Positions 62,406 through 64,000 of a DNA stretch of 64,000 bases are shown here, piece by piece; positions within the stretch are counted from its first letter, which is position 1, and each line of letters starts with the position of its first letter. The notes under the pieces were generated by a model that was given only the letters and a program-made list of their open reading frames with translations, had not been told where the DNA came from and made no database searches. The position numbers were made by a program, and so were the translations under genes. This stretch comes from Novipirellula herctigrandis. GTDB taxonomy: Bacteria; Planctomycetota; Planctomycetia; Pirellulales; Pirellulaceae. The DNA is taken from assembly GCA_007859835.1 (NCBI GenBank), contig SJPJ01000002.1, forward strand, positions 751,552 through 815,551, given 5' to 3'.

Positions 62406-63629
62406 CTAGTCTGACCCCGGCGAAGCCTCTTGCCCCCAAAGAGACTTCTCTCTTGATTTTTCCAAGTCTCGTTCTGAAAAAGCGCTTATTACCTGGGCCG
62501 TAGCAATGATGTGTGCTCTTTTCTCAAGATTACGCGACCACCGCACGAGTTCGTTAGGATGGAATTTGTTAACTCCAACCTCTGCGAATACTACTAGACT
62601 CTTCGTGTCGAATGGAGCCGACGAAATTACAGCGATCGCAGTCTCGATATCACCCAATTGCATCAACCCCGCCACAATTGCCTCCTCGCTACCATGCTTT
62701 TGTACGACGTGCATACTTGAAAACTCACCATCAAAAACCGCGAGCGATCTTAAGGACTTCTCGTCTCTATTCCGTGTGTATAGATACGCCAGCACGGGGC
62801 GCACTGAGCGCCAAAGCCGATGGTTGTTTTTTCCAATCTGATTTATCGCCTCTATCGATTCTTGAACTCTTTTCTCGTCATTCATTTTACCCGCTCCGAG
62901 GCCCCATCCTACCCAAACGGCGATCTTTTCAAAGTCGGTCATGCATTTATCAATAGCTCGATCCAGACCCTGCCGGTCGTCAATGCGTGGCGGTCTGATG
63001 CCTGTCGAAGCGAACACAGCGTTGATGGCCCTGCGCCAAGTTATGGAGGGCAAATCGTTCAAAGCGGGGTTTCGTTTTTTGCTTAAGCTGATCGCGTCAC
63101 GCACGGCTTGATTCTGCGGAAGGCCTGATTTTACAAAGGCTGCGATTGCAATTTCTATATCTCCGTTGAGTGCTGCTTGACGAGCCAGCATGTACATGGC
63201 GTCGTCCTTCGCATTTGGTAAGCGTTCTAAGCAACTCTCCACAATCGCATCAGCTGTAGCATACTTACGCAAGTTTGATGCAAGACGTATCGCGTCAATC
63301 CATGGCGATAACTCTCGTTCCATTTTTGGAATCCACTGAATTCCTCCCTGGCGTTGAATCGATCGATAAATGCACATTGACTGTAGAGTTTGCAATGTGG
63401 AGTTTGGGGCTACTGACATGATTTGTGTAGCCGCCTGCAAATCGCCGATTGAGGCGAATGCATCAACGATTGCGATTGATTCAGCCATCGTTAACTCACG
63501 ATCCACGATACAGGTCCGCAACTCAGTGACTGGGTCTATTGTTTCGACACCGTATGAGTTAGGCGGTTTAGTTGCGAGCGACAAAAATATGACGCACATT
63601 AATCTGAAAACAATCATTGGATTCGCCAC
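62406..63629 (-). CDS. Secreted helical-repeat protein of unknown function
   Basis: 407 residues (ATG at 63629, or 63617 in frame). Signal peptide about 1-26 (FRLMCVIFLSLATKPPNS). The remainder is alpha-helical with repeated 'A-x-x-x-G-D-x-x-x-A' units, such as FASIGDLQAATQIMSVAP, ALNGDIEIAIAAFVKSGLP and LMQLGDIETAIAVISSAP, which are TPR-like. No enzyme motif. It is lower in GC than the accessory island and resembles the repeat type of the 32476 protein. It is bounded on both sides by RAYT-type elements. It may itself be a mobile-element passenger, but there is no evidence for this. Confidence 0.7.
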   Translation of the reverse strand: MANPMIVFRLMCVIFLSLATKPPNSYGVETIDPVTELRTCIVDRELTMAESIAIVDAFASIGDLQAATQIMSVAPNSTLQTLQSMCIYRSIQRQGGIQWIPKMERELSPWIDAIRLASNLRKYATADAIVESCLERLPNAKDDAMYMLARQAALNGDIEIAIAAFVKSGLPQNQAVRDAISLSKKRNPALNDLPSITWRRAINAVFASTGIRPPRIDDRQGLDRAIDKCMTDFEKIAVWVGWGLGAGKMNDEKRVQESIEAINQIGKNNHRLWRSVRPVLAYLYTRNRDEKSLRSLAVFDGEFSSMHVVQKHGSEEAIVAGLMQLGDIETAIAVISSAPFDTKSLVVFAEVGVNKFHPNELVRWSRNLEKRAHIIATAQVISAFSERDLEKSREKSLWGQEASPGSD

Positions 63630-63640
63630 GATTCTGCACC

Positions 63641-63955
63641 CTAAAATTCCGGCGCGCCAATGGGAGGAGGGCTATTGCCTGGTGGCAATGAGCACACAGC
63701 GCGGAGCTTGATACAGTTGTCAGGACATTTTCCTTTTGGTCTTGGCTTAATTCTACCTTTACTCTGATAGCAACAACCTGATTTGAATCGAGCCTTGTTG
63801 CAATTGTCTTGAAGAATGCCAGCAAGCTTTATCATCGCGGCCTTAACTTCCATCTGCACAAATGCTGATTGCTCGTCGAGAGTCTCCTCAAGGCAATCGG
63901 TAAAGGAAATAAAAGGGGAAGGGAAATAAAAGGGGAAGGGGGTCAATTTTCGCAC
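63641..63955 (-). CDS. Small Cys-containing hypothetical protein, 5' end replaced by repeat
   Basis: A minus-strand frame of up to 104 codons. The first 17 or so codons (PFPFYFPSPF) come from the repeat element, so the native start is lost or lies at the Met in VQMEVKAAMIKLAGILQDN (about residue 34). The rest has Cys in NCNKARFKSGCCYQSKGRIKPRPKGKCPDNCIK, with alternate Lys/Arg, suggesting a disulfide or metal site. No family is recognised. An overlapping frame (63568-63825) is a less good alternative. Coding status is uncertain. Confidence 0.35.
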   Translation of the reverse strand: MRKLTPFPFYFPSPFISFTDCLEETLDEQSAFVQMEVKAAMIKLAGILQDNCNKARFKSGCCYQSKGRIKPRPKGKCPDNCIKLRAVCSLPPGNSPPPIGAPEF

Positions 63956-64000
63956 TTTCCCATTTTTCGCATTGCCCCGGTTAAGGGCATGATAGATGCA
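63911..64000 (-). mobile_element. Second copy of the RAYT-derived element (runs off the right edge)
   Basis: AAAAGGGGAAGGG at 63911-63923 and AAAAGGGGAAGGGGG at 63928-63942 form the tandem left end. The sequence from 63961 to 64000 matches 62103-62142 except for one base (GGCATGATAG versus GGCATGGTAG) up to its last bases, and reads on the minus strand as the same YHALNRGNAK RAYT start. The other end is outside the window. Confidence 0.8.

Overview
The window looks like a chromosomal segment of a marine planctomycete of the Pirellulaceae (Rhodopirellula-like). The sequence shows a DUF1559 prepilin-type protein, several secreted formylglycine-type sulfatases, large PQQ-type beta-propeller proteins, a Gfo/Idh/MocA oxidoreductase, a PEP-CTERM protein, moderate GC content and weak Shine-Dalgarno use. 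The assignment rests on gene content only; there is no rRNA and I recognise no tRNA gene.

Region 1-12.7 kb: a TerC-type membrane protein cut by the left edge, a GH51 arabinofuranosidase, a PEP-CTERM protein with a clean terminator, a GspE/PilB-type ATPase, a NIPSNAP-domain secreted protein, mutS, a DUF1559 protein, and a LarA-like/Nudix pair that overlaps by one base.

Region 12.8-23.3 kb: a minus-strand ketosynthase, acyl carrier protein and CrtI-like FAD oxidoreductase, and about 2 kb away a plus-strand run of an AMP-forming ligase-like protein, an aldehyde dehydrogenase-fold acyl reductase, rsmH and a Gfo/Idh/MocA oxidoreductase. A Cys/Gly-rich secreted protein lies between the two halves and a secreted Cys-Cys-Glu-Pro-Val repeat protein lies at the end. 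The ketosynthase, ACP, desaturase-like enzyme, ligase and reductase could together make an unusual lipid or polyene.

Region 23.5-39 kb: L-2-hydroxyglutarate oxidase with an MBL-fold hydrolase, a DUF4405 protein, a FucP-type sugar transporter, a coupled HlyD-like/prenyltransferase-fold pair, two PQQ propeller proteins (one with a methyltransferase-like insert) and a large helical-repeat protein.

Region 39-49.6 kb is accessory. It starts with an insertion-sequence-like scar and a truncated sulfatase. It holds GH95 fucosidase, GH78 rhamnosidase, sulfatase and a second GH95-like hydrolase, and ends with a GH29-like C-terminal remnant abutting an IS3-type transposase remnant. The genes fit breakdown of a sulfated, fucose- and rhamnose-containing polysaccharide. 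Much of it is visibly richer in C/G-ending codons than its surroundings, suggesting transfer.

Region 49.7-55 kb: a sensor kinase with a short regulator propeller, a Y_Y_Y domain, a PAS domain and a LOV (blue-light) domain overlaps a FixJ-like regulator. A receiver-like protein that lacks the phosphoacceptor Asp and a DUF1269-like coiled-coil protein follow.

Region 55-64 kb: two sulfatases, a HAD phosphatase, a decayed RAYT transposase, an IS4 transposase remnant, and copies of a short element built from a RAYT 5' fragment and the 15-bp motif AAAAGGGGAAGGGGG as terminal inverted repeat; the last copy runs off the right edge.
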